Assembly: GCF_009754945.1 (NCBI RefSeq)
Contig: NZ_WPIN01000011.1
Coordinates: 124,001-188,000, forward strand
Origin: Spirosoma arboris
Lineage (GTDB): Bacteria > Bacteroidota > Bacteroidia > Cytophagales > Spirosomataceae
Length of the DNA stretch: 64,000 nucleotides
Direction: 5' to 3'
Both the position numbers and the translations under genes were made by a program. This document shows positions 62,792-64,000 of the stretch, piece after piece. Below the pieces are notes generated by a model. It did not search any database, had not been told where the DNA came from, and saw only the letters and a list, made by a program, of their open reading frames with translations. Position 1 is the stretch's first letter. Each line of letters opens with the position of its first letter.

Positions 62792-63448
62792 ATGAACGTG
62801 AAGAAGCTCTACTATCTTTTGACGCTTTGTGTCTGTATTCCGTCGGCTATGCAAGCCCAGAGTAAAACGGATTTTTATCGTCTTTCTCATCAGCAACGTA
62901 GTGGTTTCGGGTTTCGAATGGGCCTTAACTACTCGCTGGCCACTGTCAGTGACTTTTATGTGAATAGTTCAACGCCTATCACAAGTCTGGGCGGAGTGCG
63001 GCCTAAAAGCAGTTATTATCTGGGCGGATTCTACTACAAAGAGCTAATTCCCAATCAATTAACATATCGACTAGAAGCTAACCTACAACAGAAAGGAGTT
63101 GGGTCTGTTGATCCTGTCGGGAAGCCTGTAATCAATGCCCGCTACTATTATCTCGGTGTCACGCCACTGATTGGCTTACAGTTATTCAACAAGTTAACTA
63201 TTTACACAGGCCCTGAGCTAAATGTACTCGTTGCGAAAACAAACTCCTGGGGAAAGGGCTATCCACTTGAAATTGGATTGACAGCGCGGCTTTCGTACAC
63301 AGTTGGCAAAATTGGCATCGAGGCCAGTTATTTCAGAGGATTTACCAGGTATGATCAATTAAAGGATTCCAGTCCATTTGGTGGTCCATTTGAATTTGAT
63401 TTTTACAACCAGAATGCACAGCTAGGCTTGATTTATCATTGGCAATAA
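62792..63448 (+). CDS. Outer-membrane beta-barrel protein (PorT-like)
   Basis: 218 residues. Signal peptide (1-23, SAMQAQ), then alternating strands (GFRMGLNYSLATV, SYYLGGFYYKELI, YYLGVTPLIGLQLF, EIGLTARLSYTV) and a C-terminal AQLGLIYHWQ, typical of small outer-membrane barrels. Followed after 13 bases by another exported barrel-like gene. Confidence 0.85.
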   Translation: MNVKKLYYLLTLCVCIPSAMQAQSKTDFYRLSHQQRSGFGFRMGLNYSLATVSDFYVNSSTPITSLGGVRPKSSYYLGGFYYKELIPNQLTYRLEANLQQKGVGSVDPVGKPVINARYYYLGVTPLIGLQLFNKLTIYTGPELNVLVAKTNSWGKGYPLEIGLTARLSYTVGKIGIEASYFRGFTRYDQLKDSSPFGGPFEFDFYNQNAQLGLIYHWQ

Positions 63449-63461
63449 TTTCTATACACAC

Positions 63462-64000
63462 ATGATACGACGACTGCTTATGCTCTGGTTTACGTCTGTA
63501 ACAGTCTATGCGCAGACAATACCGCTTGCTCCCAATCGAATTTTTGATACCGGGAAAGACTCAACCAACGTACCGATTACTCCCGTTCTCAAATCAACTC
63601 GTCTCATAAAAGCAGGCCTTAATGTACCCTTGTTTCGACAAAGCACGTTTACGCCAAACTGGATTACAGCAGGTCTTGACGTTACGGCGGAACAAAAAAT
63701 TACCAATGGGTTAACTTTAGTTGGCAGTCTCGAAAGTAATTACAGCTTCAGACGCGGATTACAACTTTACACACTGGAAATGCCGCTCGGTCTCCGGTAT
63801 TACTTTTCGATTGGTAAACGGATGCGTCAACGAGCCGATCGGCATAGCTTTTTCAGCCATTATATAGGGTTTCAGACGTATAATGTTCTCTTCACAAATC
63901 TTCATTCTGATAATTCTCCGCAATATCGTTCCTCTTTAGAGCGCTATTATCGTGGTCAACTGGTTCGGTATAATACAAATGAGGGTATTCTCAACGAATC
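63462..64000 (+). CDS. Outer-membrane barrel-like protein (3' end outside window)
   Basis: The ATG at 63462 opens a frame with no stop before the window ends, at least 179 residues. Signal peptide MIRRLLMLWFTSVTVYAQ; the mature part contains alternating strands (NWITAGLDVTAEQKI, LTLVGSLESNYSF, YTLEMPLGLRYYFSIG). Probably an outer-membrane protein co-transcribed with the barrel gene 13 bases upstream. Confidence 0.7.
   Translation, partial: MIRRLLMLWFTSVTVYAQTIPLAPNRIFDTGKDSTNVPITPVLKSTRLIKAGLNVPLFRQSTFTPNWITAGLDVTAEQKITNGLTLVGSLESNYSFRRGLQLYTLEMPLGLRYYFSIGKRMRQRADRHSFFSHYIGFQTYNVLFTNLHSDNSPQYRSSLERYYRGQLVRYNTNEGILNE

Overview
The window looks like a piece of chromosome from a Bacteroidota bacterium of the Cytophagales, most like Spirosoma and its relatives. 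Pointers to this are a TonB-dependent receptor with a carboxypeptidase-regulatory-like N-terminus, LytS/LytTR signalling pairs, secreted SprB-like 'GGxxPY' repeats, DUF5908 and DUF4255 family genes, few Shine-Dalgarno sequences, and a promoter resembling the Bacteroidota TTTG/TAnnTTTG type. This is inference from protein families; no rRNA is present. I saw no tRNA, rRNA, CRISPR array, transposase or integrase.

The centrepiece is a 28 kb block of minus-strand genes (about 34760 down to 6939) encoding an extracellular or cytoplasmic contractile injection system (eCIS/Afp/PVC type, not a classical T6SS). In transcription order it holds a DUF4255 cap/terminator protein, an unrecognised 357-residue protein, one sheath protein with a very large internal insertion, two tail-tube proteins, a small DUF5908 protein, a LysM spike-tube adaptor, a VgrG/gp5-like spike, a gp25-like baseplate wedge, two giant baseplate proteins (Afp11 and Afp12 positions), a 1468-residue protein with SprB-like repeats in the Afp13 (fibre) position, a tape-measure protein, a 1144-residue DUF4157 putative cargo/effector, an AT-rich orphan gene that could be an immunity protein, and an Afp15-like AAA+ ATPase. 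A 29-bp perfect inverted repeat and a copy of an interspersed repeat separate the sheath/tube genes from the baseplate genes, a plausible device for setting their different copy numbers.

Left of the cluster (1-6926) are a partial THUMP-like methyltransferase, small secreted or membrane proteins, an SPFH/prohibitin-like pair, and an orphan LytS-type histidine kinase that converges on the end of the CIS block. Right of it (35053-47568) is ordinary accessory metabolism: DinB, two quinone oxidoreductase-like MDR enzymes (one divergent from a LysR regulator), DUF2071, EVE, MmcQ/YjbR, an epoxide-hydrolase-like enzyme, two large secreted enzymes (PHP-like and GH42-like), and an overlapping trio of tiny membrane proteins.

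From 47851 to 51799 lies a BlaI/BlaR1-like regulatory pair divergent from a penicillin-binding-protein-like serine hydrolase, with two clear palindromic operators between them. The right end (51878-64000) has VOC, Dabb and YceI proteins, a two-gene surface/lipoprotein set, a TonB-dependent receptor divergent from a LytS/LytTR two-component pair, an alcohol dehydrogenase-esterase pair, and two outer-membrane proteins, the last cut by the window end. Several intergenic regions carry long perfect palindromes, and one interspersed GC-rich repeat occurs at three sites.
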